From NCBI GenBank assembly GCA_934457115.1, contig CAKSHI010000002.1, forward strand, positions 62,001 to 126,000: a stretch of 64,000 nt of DNA. The letters run 5' to 3'. Position numbers and translations under genes: made by a program. The first letter of the stretch is position 1. Each line of letters starts with the position of its first letter. The DNA comes from an uncultured Eubacteriales bacterium. Its GTDB lineage: Bacteria; Bacillota; Clostridia; Oscillospirales; Acutalibacteraceae. Positions 26,185 through 35,563 of this stretch are shown here, piece by piece. The notes under the pieces were generated by a model, which saw only the letters and a program-made list of their open reading frames with translations, had not been told where the DNA came from and did no database searches.

Positions 26185-27126
26185 ATGAAGGAAAAAATTA
26201 AAGTTGTAGGTGTAGTAGGACCTACAGCATCAGGAAAGACAAAACTGTCTATAGAGCTTGCGAAGGTATTAGATGCGGAGATAGTATCCGCTGATTCTAT
26301 GCAAATCTATAAAGAAATGAGTATAGCATCTGCAAAGCCGACAAAAGAAGAGATGCAGGGGATAAAACATCATCTCATAGATATCATTTCACTTGATGAA
26401 AATTTTAGTGTATATGATTATGTAAATTTAGCAAAGGAAGCTATTGATGATATAATAGGTCGAAAAAAGGGAGTTATTCTTTGTGGTGGGACAGGCCTTT
26501 ATGTAGATTCTCTTTTAAACAATACAAAATTTACTGACTATGATGTAGACCTGGAATTGAGAGATAGGTTAAATAAAAAGGCTCAAGAATTGGGTGGAGA
26601 GGAACTTTTAAAGGAACTTTGCGAGTTGGACAAAAAGGCATCGCAAAAAATCCATCCGAATAACATAAAAAAGATAGTAAGAGCCTTAGAAATATATTAT
26701 ACGACTGGAAAAAGTATGACAGAACATATAGAAGAGTCACATCTCGAAGAAAGTCCATACGAAAGTATTATGATTGGCCTTAATTATCGAAATAGAGCTT
26801 CACTTTACGACAAAATAAACCATAGAGTAGATATTATGATAGAAAACGGGCTTATTGATGAATCTATGGGTATATTTGAAAAAGGCTATAATTCTACAAG
26901 CTCTGCGGCTATAGGTTATAAGGAGCTTATACCATATTTTAATGGAGAGGTTTCCATGGAAGAGGCTATTTCAAAAATAAAACAAGAATCAAGAAGATAT
27001 GCTAAAAGGCAATTGACTTGGTTTAGGAGAAATCAAAATATAAATTGGCTTTATATTGATGATTATAATAGCTTTGATTTATTAAAGCAGTCGGCACTTG
27101 ATATAATAAAATCCAAATTGGTGTAG
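26185..27126 (+). CDS. miaA: tRNA dimethylallyltransferase
   Basis: Transfers a dimethylallyl group from DMAPP to A37 of tRNAs reading UNN codons, the substrate step for MiaB. Motifs: P-loop GPTASGKT, DSMQIYKEM, the GGTGLYVDSL loop and the C-terminal RRYAKRQLTWFRRN. The 313 residues are normal. It starts 6 bases after mutL; the pairing miaB-mutS-mutL-miaA is a common clostridial arrangement. Confidence 0.96.
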   Translation: MKEKIKVVGVVGPTASGKTKLSIELAKVLDAEIVSADSMQIYKEMSIASAKPTKEEMQGIKHHLIDIISLDENFSVYDYVNLAKEAIDDIIGRKKGVILCGGTGLYVDSLLNNTKFTDYDVDLELRDRLNKKAQELGGEELLKELCELDKKASQKIHPNNIKKIVRALEIYYTTGKSMTEHIEESHLEESPYESIMIGLNYRNRASLYDKINHRVDIMIENGLIDESMGIFEKGYNSTSSAAIGYKELIPYFNGEVSMEEAISKIKQESRRYAKRQLTWFRRNQNINWLYIDDYNSFDLLKQSALDIIKSKLV

Positions 27127-27141
27127 TTTGGGGGTTAGATA

Positions 27142-28431
27142 TTGGGAAATACTATTTTTAGGAAATTTTTTACGATAGCAGTATCGGTTCTTATACTTGT
27201 TTATGTGGGATATCAAGTGTATAGTATAAATAAAAAGACGGTAAGTACGGAAACTGCAACCTATTCAACAATAAAGGACTCTATCAATGCAGATGCTTAT
27301 GTTGTTAGAGATGAGACAATAATATATAATGACAAAGATGGTGTTGTGAATTATTTTGTAGGCGATGGAGATAAGATATCTAATAATGGCAAAATAGCAA
27401 GTTTATATAAAAGTTCCGATGATGTAATAATACAAAAACAATTAGAGCAAGTAGATAAGGAACTAAACCAACTTAAAAATTTAAATATGGTTTCAAATGC
27501 AGCAATTGCAAATCCAAATGCCATAAATGCACAGATTACTGATTGTATAAAGGAATCAATTTTAGATATAAATGATAATAAACTTCAAAATTTGGATGAA
27601 GATAAGTCTAACGTATTATATTTGATAAACCAAAGGAATATTATAACCGGAAAAGTATCGGATTTTAATGATAGAATACAAGAACTTCAAAAGCAAAAAT
27701 CATCACTTGAATCGTCTTATAATAAAGAAATATGTTCTATACTTTCTCCTAAGTCCGGTTACTTTGTTAGCGTAACTGATGGTATTGAAAGTGTCACTGA
27801 CTATAATAATGTCAAGTCTCTTAAGCCGAGTGATATAACTGATGCTCTATCTAAGAAGGAACAAGGGCCGTCCCAAAATGTTTTAGGAAAAATTATAGGT
27901 GGAGTGAATTGGTGGGTTACTTGCAATGTACCCTATCAAGAAGCCAAGAATATAGACTTAGGGTCGAATCTTAGCATTACATTCCCATTTGCATCAATAA
28001 GCGATGTCCCATGTAGGGTTGTTGGAATAAATCCTGATAATGAACGAAATCAAACTGCTGTCATACTTGAATGTGACTACATGAATAGAGAACTTTCTCT
28101 TTTGAGAAGTGAGTCTATATCTATTAATTTAAATTCATATAGCGGGATAGTGATAAGTAAAAAGTCATTGCATGAGGATGTTGTTGTAAAGGAGACAACT
28201 GATGAAAGTGGCAACACTACAAAAGAGGAAAAGAAGGTCCAAGGAGTGTATGTGCTTTATGGCAGTGAGATGGTGTTTAAACAAGTTATTCCTATTTTTG
28301 CTAACAACAACTATATAGTATGTAAAAGTGACCCCGAGGAAGGAGAACTTTTTAACGGCGATACCATAAAAGCTTATGATCAAGTTATAACTGAAGGAGC
28401 TGGTCTTTATAATGGCAGAGTTATCAAATGA
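27142..28431 (+). CDS. HlyD-like membrane-anchored protein of the division-gene cluster
   Basis: 429 residues with an N-terminal membrane anchor (about 8-26) and the rest outside. There is a biotinyl-lipoyl-like beta segment (SINADAYVVRDETIIYNDKDGVVNYFVGDGDKI), a coiled coil (about 95-200, with QLEQVDKELNQL and RIQELQKQKSSLESS), and a C-terminal beta region. This is the layout of HlyD-type adaptors, and similar genes of unknown role sit upstream of yggS and sepF in many Clostridia. No transporter gene is adjacent. The start is TTG behind GGGGG, and its end overlaps the next gene by 20 bases, suggesting translational coupling. Confidence 0.75.
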   Translation: MGNTIFRKFFTIAVSVLILVYVGYQVYSINKKTVSTETATYSTIKDSINADAYVVRDETIIYNDKDGVVNYFVGDGDKISNNGKIASLYKSSDDVIIQKQLEQVDKELNQLKNLNMVSNAAIANPNAINAQITDCIKESILDINDNKLQNLDEDKSNVLYLINQRNIITGKVSDFNDRIQELQKQKSSLESSYNKEICSILSPKSGYFVSVTDGIESVTDYNNVKSLKPSDITDALSKKEQGPSQNVLGKIIGGVNWWVTCNVPYQEAKNIDLGSNLSITFPFASISDVPCRVVGINPDNERNQTAVILECDYMNRELSLLRSESISINLNSYSGIVISKKSLHEDVVVKETTDESGNTTKEEKKVQGVYVLYGSEMVFKQVIPIFANNNYIVCKSDPEEGELFNGDTIKAYDQVITEGAGLYNGRVIK

Positions 28432-29140
28432 TATACTAAATAAAAGAAAACATGATTTGGAAGAGAACCTAAAGGTAGTGAGAGAACGTATAAATCAAGC
28501 GGCGTTTGAGGCATCTAGAGACCCAAGTGATATAAAACTTCTTGCGGCTACCAAGACTGTTGAACCCGAACTTATAAACCATGCTATAAGTTTAGGAGTA
28601 AATTTAATAGGGGAGAATAGAGTTCAAGAACTCTTAGAAAAATATGATGATATCAATAAAGAAAATATTGATATACATTTTATAGGGCATTTGCAAAGAA
28701 ATAAGGTCAAAAAAATAGTTGGAAAGGTTTCAATGATAGAATCAGTTGATTCTATAGAGCTTGCAAATGAAATTGCATCATACTCAAAAGCCAATAATGT
28801 AAAGACTGATGTATTGATTGAAGTCAATATTGGAAGAGAAGAAAATAAATCCGGAGTATTTCCTGAAAAGTTGGAAAGCGTTTTTGAACAAATGTCCTTA
28901 ATTGATAATATAAACATAAGAGGATTGATGGCTATACCTCCGGTTTGTACAAAAAAAGAGGATAGTAGAAAATACTTCTCACAAATTTACAAATTGTTTA
29001 TTGACATTAAGCAAAAAAAGTTAGATAATGGTATTATGGATGTTCTATCTATGGGCATGTCAAATGATTATTATGAAGCCATAATCGAAGGTGCTTCAAT
29101 TATAAGAGTTGGCTCATTTTTATTTGGAAGTAGAAAGTAA
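28412..29140 (+). CDS. YggS/PROSC-family pyridoxal-phosphate homeostasis protein
   Basis: PLP-binding TIM-barrel protein (YlmE in Bacillus) with a role in vitamin B6 and amino-acid homeostasis rather than catalysis. Signatures: LLAATKTVEPE, with the PLP-binding Lys in ATKT; GENRVQE; HFIGHLQRNKVKKI; and the late SMGMSNDYYEAIIEGASIIRVG. Length 242. It lies directly before sepF, as in many Gram-positive division clusters. Confidence 0.93.
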   Translation: MAELSNDILNKRKHDLEENLKVVRERINQAAFEASRDPSDIKLLAATKTVEPELINHAISLGVNLIGENRVQELLEKYDDINKENIDIHFIGHLQRNKVKKIVGKVSMIESVDSIELANEIASYSKANNVKTDVLIEVNIGREENKSGVFPEKLESVFEQMSLIDNINIRGLMAIPPVCTKKEDSRKYFSQIYKLFIDIKQKKLDNGIMDVLSMGMSNDYYEAIIEGASIIRVGSFLFGSRK

Positions 29141-29160
29141 ATAATTTAGGAGGTATAATT

Positions 29161-29625
29161 ATGTCAGGTTTTGTTCAAAAGTTTAAAGAAATGTGGACTC
29201 CGCCAGAGGATGAATACGAATACGAGGAAATGGAAAATGGGGAATATGATGAAGGGGAAGAGTATGCTGAACCTAGCGTTGAATACAATAAGAGTTCAGT
29301 CAACACTGAACCAAAGGAAAAGGTGGTAAACTTGAGAAATTCATCAAAACTTCAAGTAGTTCTATTTAAACCGGAGAAATTTGGTCAAGAAACAAGGGCA
29401 ATTGCCGATGAACTTTTAAAAATGCATACTGTTGTTTTAAACCTTGAAAATGCAGAAAGCGATGTATCCAGAAGAATAATAGACTTTTTAAGTGGAGTAG
29501 CTTATGCAAATAACGGAAAAATAAAAAGGGTAGCAACTGATACTTTCATAATTACTTCTTACAATGTAGATATGACCGGTGAAGAAGCACTGGAATCTAA
29601 CGACTCTAATATTAACTATTTTTAA
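29161..29625 (+). CDS. sepF: cell division protein SepF
   Basis: Membrane-associated FtsZ partner that bundles and anchors Z-ring filaments. The order is typical: an N-terminal amphipathic membrane-targeting helix (FVQKFKEMW), a long acidic Glu/Tyr linker (about 15-45), and the DUF552 core (LQVVLFKPEKFGQETRAIADELLKMHTVVLNLENAE, then RRIIDFLSGVAYANNGKIKRV). 154 residues. It follows a good AGGAGG and sits between yggS and divIVA. Confidence 0.94.
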   Translation: MSGFVQKFKEMWTPPEDEYEYEEMENGEYDEGEEYAEPSVEYNKSSVNTEPKEKVVNLRNSSKLQVVLFKPEKFGQETRAIADELLKMHTVVLNLENAESDVSRRIIDFLSGVAYANNGKIKRVATDTFIITSYNVDMTGEEALESNDSNINYF

Positions 29626-29663
29626 TTTAGGTTACTTTTAGCTTTTGAAGGGAGCGAGCAATT

Positions 29664-30410
29664 GTGGTAACACTTGATGATATAAAATATGCAACTTTTA
29701 GAAAATCTACAATAGGAGGATATCGTACTGACGATGTTGATACATTTATAGACGATATCCAGGATTCATTCCAAGACTTATTAGATCAAAATCGAGAATT
29801 AGAGAAAAAATTAGAAAAATTGTCTAAGCAACTTGAAGACTACAAAGAAGATGAGGATGCATTTAAAAAAGCATTTTTAAAAGCTGAAAAAGTGTCCGAG
29901 GCTTCAGTCAAAGAGGCTAAATTTAAGGCTGAATCTATCATAGAGGAAGCAAAAATCGAGGCTGAGAGAATTGTAAAGGAATCTGAAATGAAGATACAAA
30001 TTGCGAATTCTCAATTTGATACATTGAAATCTGAAATTTCTGATTTTAAGAAAAAAATTATAAGTATTTATAAAGAACACTTAAAGTTATTGGATTCCTT
30101 GCCGGTATCTAATGCTAAGAAAAACACCCAAGTTTCTAATATAACTAAACCGAAAGAGGATTCTACCGAAAGCAATGTGAAAGTAAATAGAAATAGCAGT
30201 GCCGAGGAAAAAGATGACTCTGAAATCAAGGACGTAGAAGATATAGATTTAGACTTGGATGTAAAAGAGATTAAATCTAGACCAAACAGGAAAAATAATC
30301 ATAATCGTGGTAATAAACCTCAAAAACTTAAATTTGGTGAAAGCTATGATATTAGTGGAGATACCGATTCAGACGATGAATCTCCTCTAAATCTTTTCGA
30401 TAAATTTTAA
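29664..30410 (+). CDS. divIVA: DivIVA-domain protein
   Basis: Membrane-curvature-binding coiled-coil scaffold that marks division sites and poles. The N-terminal lipid-binding domain is clear (LDDIKYATFRKSTIGGYRTDDVDTFID), followed by a long coiled coil to about residue 145. The C-terminus is a charged Asp/Lys/Asn-rich tail of about 100 residues that looks disordered and is longer than the core needs. The start is GTG behind AAGGGAGCG. Confidence 0.9.
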   Translation: MVTLDDIKYATFRKSTIGGYRTDDVDTFIDDIQDSFQDLLDQNRELEKKLEKLSKQLEDYKEDEDAFKKAFLKAEKVSEASVKEAKFKAESIIEEAKIEAERIVKESEMKIQIANSQFDTLKSEISDFKKKIISIYKEHLKLLDSLPVSNAKKNTQVSNITKPKEDSTESNVKVNRNSSAEEKDDSEIKDVEDIDLDLDVKEIKSRPNRKNNHNRGNKPQKLKFGESYDISGDTDSDDESPLNLFDKF

Positions 30411-30438
30411 AATAAACTAAATCAAAAGGAAATGTTTT

Positions 30439-33231
30439 ATGGCTAATGATTTTAATAATACATTAAATCTTCCTAAAACAAAATTTTCAATGCGTGCGGG
30501 GCTTACTAAAAAAGAGCCCCAAATGCTTGAAAAGTGGGAAGAAGATAAATTATATGAAAAACTTATGGATCAAAATGAAGGTAAACCTCTTTATGTACTT
30601 CATGACGGTCCTCCTTATGCAAATGGTGACATTCATTTAGGGACAGCGCTTAACAAAATATTAAAGGACTTTGTTGTAAGATATAAAAATATGGCAGGGT
30701 TTAAAGCTCCGTTTGTGCCGGGATGGGATACTCACGGCTTGCCTACTGAGCTAAAGGCAAGAGCAAAAGCCGGCGTTAGCAACTCTACTGATATTTCTGA
30801 TGTTGAACTTAGAAATATATGTCGCGAGTTTGTAATGGGCTATATCGATGATCAAAGAAATCAATTTAAACGTTTAGGTGCTATCGGTGAATGGAATAAT
30901 CCTTATATAACATTAAAAAAGGAATTCGAGGCAAAACAAATAGAGATATTTGCCGAAATGGCTTCCAAGGGATACATTTATAAAGGACTTAAGCCTGTAT
31001 ATTGGTGTTCAGACTGCAAAACAGCTTTGGCTGAAGCAGAAATTGAATATTCTGAGGATAAATGCCATTCTATTTATGTAAAATTTAAGGTTGTTTCTGA
31101 TTTTGCAAAATTTAGGGCAAAGGGTGCTAAGCTTGACAATACCTATTTTGTAATTTGGACAACGACAACATGGACTTTACCTGCAAACGTTGCTATTTGT
31201 GTAGGACCTAACTTTAACTACTCCTTAATAAAATGCGGCAATGAGTTCTATGTTATGGCCGAAGAACTATATGAAAAGTGTATGAAGGCAGCAGGCAAAG
31301 AAAACTATGAAGTTGTTGCTACTTTTAAAGGCTCCGAGCTTGAAAAGATGAGGGTTAAACATCCGTTTTTAGATAGAGAATCTTTAGTTATTGTTGGCGA
31401 TCATGTTACTCTCGAGAGTGGAACAGGCTGCGTTCATACTGCTCCGGGTCATGGTATAGAGGACTTTGAAGTCTGCAGAAATTATCCTAACCTTCCTATC
31501 GTCGTACCCGTTGATGCAGAAGGAAAGTTAACAAGTGAAGCAGGAATGTTTGAGGGACTTTCTACTGAGGAAGCCAACAAACCAATTGCAGAACATCTTG
31601 ATAAAATAGGAGCATTATTTGCTCTTGAAAAGATAGAGCACCAATACCCTCATTGCTGGAGATGCAAAAAACCTGTTATATTTAGAGCTACTGAGCAATG
31701 GTTCTGCTCTATAGATAATTTTAAGGAAAAAGCATTGGAAGCAATAAAGGACGTAAATTGGGTTCCTGCTTGGGGTGAAGACAGAATTTCATCTATGGTT
31801 AAGGATAGAAAAGACTGGTGTATCTCAAGGCAGCGTAAGTGGGGTGTTCCAATCCCAATATTCTTCTGCAAAGATTGTGGTGAACCACTAATCGATAAAG
31901 AAGTAATGCTTAAAGTTGCTGACCTATTTAGAGAAGAAGGTTCAGACGCTTGGTTTACAAGAGAAGCTTCTGAAATTCTTCCTGCAGGAACAAAGTGCAA
32001 AAAATGTTCTTCAGAATCATTTACCAAAGAAAAGGATATTATGGATGTATGGTTTGATTCGGGGGTTAGCCATGCAGCTGTTTGCGGTCAAAGACCTTAT
32101 TTACATTGGCCGGCAGATCTATATTTAGAAGGTGCCGATCAATATAGAGGATGGTTCCAATCATCGCTATTGATTTCAGTAGCTACGGGTGGAAGAGCTC
32201 CTTATAAGACAGTTGTAACCCATGGATGGGTTGTCGATGGCGAAGGAAGAAAGCAATCCAAATCTCTTGGTAACGGTATGGCTCCGAAAGAAGTCATAGA
32301 TGAATATGGTGCTGATATTTTAAGGTTGTGGGTAGCGTCTTCAGATTACCATGCCGACATTAGAATATCTAAGGATATATTGAAGCAATTATCCGAATCA
32401 TATAGAAAGATTAGGAATACAGCAAGATATATTCTAGGAAACTTGTTTGACTTTGATCCTAATGAAAATATGGTTTCTTTAGAGGAAATTCAACCTATAG
32501 ATAAATGGGCTTTATATAAATTAGATGAACTAAATAAAAAGGTAAGAGAAGCTTACGATAACTTTGAGTTCCATTTGGTTTATCATGCAGTTAGAAATTT
32601 CTGCGTAGTTGATATGTCCAATTTCTATTTGGATATATTAAAAGATAGATTGTATGTTGAAAAAGCAGACAGCAAATCAAGGCGTGCTGCCCAAACTACA
32701 ATATATATCATTTTAAACGCAATGACTCGTTTACTTTCTCCTATTTTGGCTTATACTTCAGAGGAAATTTGGAGTGAGATGCCGCATAGTAATAAGGAAG
32801 TAGCAAGCAATGTTATATTGAACCAAATGCCGGAACTTATAAACATTGAAGTTGACGATAAGTTTATTGGATATTGGGATTGTATCCATAATTTGCGTGA
32901 AGATGTTCAAAAAGCCCTTGAATTAGCAAGAAGTGAGAAAATTATTGGATCATCTCTAGATGCTAAGGTTACTCTTTATGCTAATGGTGAAGCATATGAG
33001 TTTATTAAATCTTCGCTTGAAGAACTAAAAACTATATTTATTGTTTCAGATATTGAGGTTCTAAACGAAGGCGAAGGTAAGTTTAAGGCGGAAAAGGTAA
33101 AAGATCTTTCATTGACTATAACCCATGCCGATGGAGAAAAATGTGAACGTTGTTGGATATATAGTGATACAGTAGGAAAAAATGAACAATATCCTACATT
33201 ATGTGCCCGCTGCGCGTCTATATTAGAATAA
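30439..33231 (+). CDS. ileS: isoleucyl-tRNA synthetase
   Basis: Charges tRNA-Ile with isoleucine. Class I signatures: PPYANGDIHLGTALNK (HIGH-type) and GRKQSKSLGNG (KMSKS-type, here KQSKS). The CP1 editing domain (TTTWTLPANVAICVG) and the tRNA-binding domain are present. A C-terminal zinc site is formed by CERCW and CARC. Length 930, typical of the bacterial type. Only 28 bases separate it from divIVA, so there is no room for a T-box leader directly upstream; it depends on the upstream transcript. A strong terminator follows. Confidence 0.96.
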   Translation: MANDFNNTLNLPKTKFSMRAGLTKKEPQMLEKWEEDKLYEKLMDQNEGKPLYVLHDGPPYANGDIHLGTALNKILKDFVVRYKNMAGFKAPFVPGWDTHGLPTELKARAKAGVSNSTDISDVELRNICREFVMGYIDDQRNQFKRLGAIGEWNNPYITLKKEFEAKQIEIFAEMASKGYIYKGLKPVYWCSDCKTALAEAEIEYSEDKCHSIYVKFKVVSDFAKFRAKGAKLDNTYFVIWTTTTWTLPANVAICVGPNFNYSLIKCGNEFYVMAEELYEKCMKAAGKENYEVVATFKGSELEKMRVKHPFLDRESLVIVGDHVTLESGTGCVHTAPGHGIEDFEVCRNYPNLPIVVPVDAEGKLTSEAGMFEGLSTEEANKPIAEHLDKIGALFALEKIEHQYPHCWRCKKPVIFRATEQWFCSIDNFKEKALEAIKDVNWVPAWGEDRISSMVKDRKDWCISRQRKWGVPIPIFFCKDCGEPLIDKEVMLKVADLFREEGSDAWFTREASEILPAGTKCKKCSSESFTKEKDIMDVWFDSGVSHAAVCGQRPYLHWPADLYLEGADQYRGWFQSSLLISVATGGRAPYKTVVTHGWVVDGEGRKQSKSLGNGMAPKEVIDEYGADILRLWVASSDYHADIRISKDILKQLSESYRKIRNTARYILGNLFDFDPNENMVSLEEIQPIDKWALYKLDELNKKVREAYDNFEFHLVYHAVRNFCVVDMSNFYLDILKDRLYVEKADSKSRRAAQTTIYIILNAMTRLLSPILAYTSEEIWSEMPHSNKEVASNVILNQMPELINIEVDDKFIGYWDCIHNLREDVQKALELARSEKIIGSSLDAKVTLYANGEAYEFIKSSLEELKTIFIVSDIEVLNEGEGKFKAEKVKDLSLTITHADGEKCERCWIYSDTVGKNEQYPTLCARCASILE

Positions 33232-33241
33232 TTTTGGGGAT

Positions 33242-33272
33242 GCGGTGTGTCTATTTTGATACACCGCGTTTT
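33242..33272 (+). terminator. terminator ending the miaB-ileS run
   Basis: Stem GCGGTGT (33242-33248) with ACACCGC (33261-33267), extended by inner pairs, then GTTTT. It lies between ileS and lspA. Confidence 0.75.
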
Positions 33273-33306
33273 CAATTCGTTTAATATTGTTGAAAGGGTG
33301 AAATAC

Positions 33307-33771
33307 TTGACGATTTTAGTTTTAGTTTTCTCTTTTTTAATTGTTGTAATAGACCAAGTGTTGAAGCATCTATCTATCGCCTTTCTTAAACCTATAGGCA
33401 GTGTAACGGTTATAAGTAATCTATTGGATTTAATATATGTTGAAAATGAAGGCGCAGCTTTTGGAATATTTGCTAATCAAAGATGGATATTTATTTCATT
33501 TACATTTATAGCTATAGCTTTTGTTTTGTATTTGCTTTTTGCAAAGAAGATAAAGAACAAGTTATTTTTAGTTTCCTCTACCTTAATAATTGGCGGAGGA
33601 ATAGGAAACCTAATAGATAGAATATTCTTGGGCTATGTTGTGGATTATATAAGATGGTCGTTTTTCCCAGCGATTTGCAATTTTGCGGATTATTGTATAT
33701 CCTTAGGTGCAATACTTTTGATGATTTATATAGTGTTTTTTTTAGAAGATAAGGATAAAATAAAAAAATAA
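33307..33771 (+). CDS. lspA: lipoprotein signal peptidase (signal peptidase II)
   Basis: Aspartic membrane protease that removes signal peptides from prolipoproteins after the lipobox Cys is diacylated, for example the substrate-binding lipoprotein at 62837. Four hydrophobic helices are visible, and both catalytic Asp motifs are present: GGGIGNLIDR and the late ICNFADYCI (FNxAD box). The start TTG at 33307 is chosen because AAAGGG lies 8 bases before it, giving 154 residues; upstream in-frame codons run through the terminator hairpin and are unlikely to be coding. Confidence 0.93.
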   Translation: MTILVLVFSFLIVVIDQVLKHLSIAFLKPIGSVTVISNLLDLIYVENEGAAFGIFANQRWIFISFTFIAIAFVLYLLFAKKIKNKLFLVSSTLIIGGGIGNLIDRIFLGYVVDYIRWSFFPAICNFADYCISLGAILLMIYIVFFLEDKDKIKK

Positions 33772-33790
33772 TAATTTAGTGGGGGATATT

Positions 33791-34708
33791 TTGGCCGAAA
33801 TTAAAAATATAACTGTACAAAAAGATACAAAGGTGAGAATAGATAAATTTCTTGCGGAGGAAATTGAGAATATTACCAGGTCTGCTGTCCAAAAATTAAT
33901 AGAAAATGGCAATGTATATGTAAATGAAAAAATAGTATCCAGCAACTATAAAGTTAAGCTTGGCGATCAAATAAAGGTGACTATACCTGAACCTGCACTA
34001 ATTCAAGCTGTACCTCAAGATATCCCCCTTGAAATTGCTTATGAGGATGATGACTTACTTGTAGTAAACAAACAAAAAGGAATGGTTGTACATCCTGCTG
34101 CGGGAAACTATGAAGGAACACTTGTTAATGCCCTCTTATACTATTGTAAGGGATCTCTTTCCGGTATAAATGGAGAAATCCGTCCCGGGATTGTCCATAG
34201 GATTGACAAGGATACAAGCGGACTTTTAATTGTTGCAAAGAATGATTTTGCTCATAAAAACCTTGCAGAACAAATAAAAGTGCATAGCTTTAGACGAGAG
34301 TATGAAGCAGTGGTTTATGGAGGATTTAAAAATGATGAGGGGACAATAAATGCGCCCATAGGTAGGAGTAAATTTGATAGAAAAAAGATGGCAGTTACTG
34401 ATAAAAACTCTAAACCTGCAATAACTCATTATAAGGTTATAACAAGATATAAAGACTTTACGCATTTAAGGTTAAGGCTTGAGACAGGAAGAACTCATCA
34501 AATAAGGGTACATATGTCTTACATAGGCCATCCTCTTGCAGGGGATTTGGTTTATGCTCCTAAAAAACCTGATTTGGGGTTAGGGGGGCAATGCTTGCAT
34601 GCCAAACTTATAGGATTTAATCATCCTAGAGATGGAAGATATATAGAAATCGAAAGTCAATTGCCTTATTATTTTAAAAACTTTCTTGGCAAGCTTAAGG
34701 TTGATTGA
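33791..34708 (+). CDS. RluD-family 23S rRNA/tRNA pseudouridine synthase
   Basis: Isomerises uridine to pseudouridine in RNA. An N-terminal S4 RNA-binding domain (VRIDKFLAEEIENITRSAVQKLIENGNVYVN) is followed by the catalytic domain with HRIDKDTSGLLIVAKN, which holds the catalytic Asp, and RTHQIRVHMSYIGHPLAGD. Length 305 from the TTG at 33791, which sits 5 bases behind GGGGG. It directly follows lspA, the standard lspA-rluD order. The exact target site is not readable from sequence. Confidence 0.93.
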   Translation: MAEIKNITVQKDTKVRIDKFLAEEIENITRSAVQKLIENGNVYVNEKIVSSNYKVKLGDQIKVTIPEPALIQAVPQDIPLEIAYEDDDLLVVNKQKGMVVHPAAGNYEGTLVNALLYYCKGSLSGINGEIRPGIVHRIDKDTSGLLIVAKNDFAHKNLAEQIKVHSFRREYEAVVYGGFKNDEGTINAPIGRSKFDRKKMAVTDKNSKPAITHYKVITRYKDFTHLRLRLETGRTHQIRVHMSYIGHPLAGDLVYAPKKPDLGLGGQCLHAKLIGFNHPRDGRYIEIESQLPYYFKNFLGKLKVD

Positions 34709-34723
34709 CAGTAAGGAGAAATT

Positions 34724-35539
34724 ATGAAAAAACCGCTTGAAAATGTAATCTTGGCTTCAGATATAGACGGAACTTTGATAGGTAGAGATTTTAAAATCCC
34801 GCAAAGGAATATAGATGCTATAGAGAGATTTAAAAATGCAGGAGGAATCTTTTGTATAGCTTCGGGAAGACCTATAGTTTCGGCAAGACAATATCATGAA
34901 ATTGTAAAGACAAATGCGCCGGGATTGTTCGTAAATGGCTCGTTTATATATGACTTTGAAAAAGACAAAATAATTTGGGAAAAAGCTATTTCAAAGGAAG
35001 GTCTTGAGTATGTTAAGGTAATCCATAAACAGTTTCCTAATATAGGTATAGAGGCTATTACTAAAGATAAAATCAATATAATTAATTTAAATGATCAAGT
35101 TAAGGCACATATATCTAATGGGAATTTCCCTTATGAAATGACGTCGCTTGAGGATATAGAAGATGATATATATAAAATTTTATTTACCATGAGCGAGGAT
35201 GATATTAGCAAGGTAGATGAATATGCATCTACACTTGAGGTAAATCAAGTTAGATTTGTTAGGACTTCAAATATATTTTTGGAGATGCTACCCGAAGGTA
35301 TAAGTAAAGGAATGGCTCTTGAGAAATTGCTAAATATGTTAAATATAGAAAAGGAGAATTCATTTGCAGTAGGAGACTACTACAATGATATAGAGATGTT
35401 TTCTATAGCAGGAACAGGAGCAGCAACCAAAGATGCGCCGGAAGATGTAAAAAAACACGCTGATATAGTAGTTTGTTCTTGTGACGATGGCGCAGTAGCA
35501 GATGTAATTGAATATATAGAAAGTAAATATTTATCTTAA
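34724..35539 (+). CDS. Cof-type HAD-superfamily hydrolase
   Basis: Probable sugar-phosphate or flavin-phosphate phosphatase of HAD subclass IIB. Motif I is ASDIDGTL, motif II lies in IASGRP, the IIB cap fills the middle, a Lys precedes EKLLNML, and motif IV is AVGDYYNDIEMFSIAGTGAA. 271 residues. Preceded by AAGGAG and 15 bases after the pseudouridine synthase gene. Confidence 0.9.
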   Translation: MKKPLENVILASDIDGTLIGRDFKIPQRNIDAIERFKNAGGIFCIASGRPIVSARQYHEIVKTNAPGLFVNGSFIYDFEKDKIIWEKAISKEGLEYVKVIHKQFPNIGIEAITKDKINIINLNDQVKAHISNGNFPYEMTSLEDIEDDIYKILFTMSEDDISKVDEYASTLEVNQVRFVRTSNIFLEMLPEGISKGMALEKLLNMLNIEKENSFAVGDYYNDIEMFSIAGTGAATKDAPEDVKKHADIVVCSCDDGAVADVIEYIESKYLS

Positions 35540-35563
35540 AATTTATCGTTATGGAGGATTTAT

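Noticed and set aside
30411..30438. T-box or other leader before ileS
   Set aside because: Only 28 bases separate divIVA and ileS; there is no room for a structured leader.
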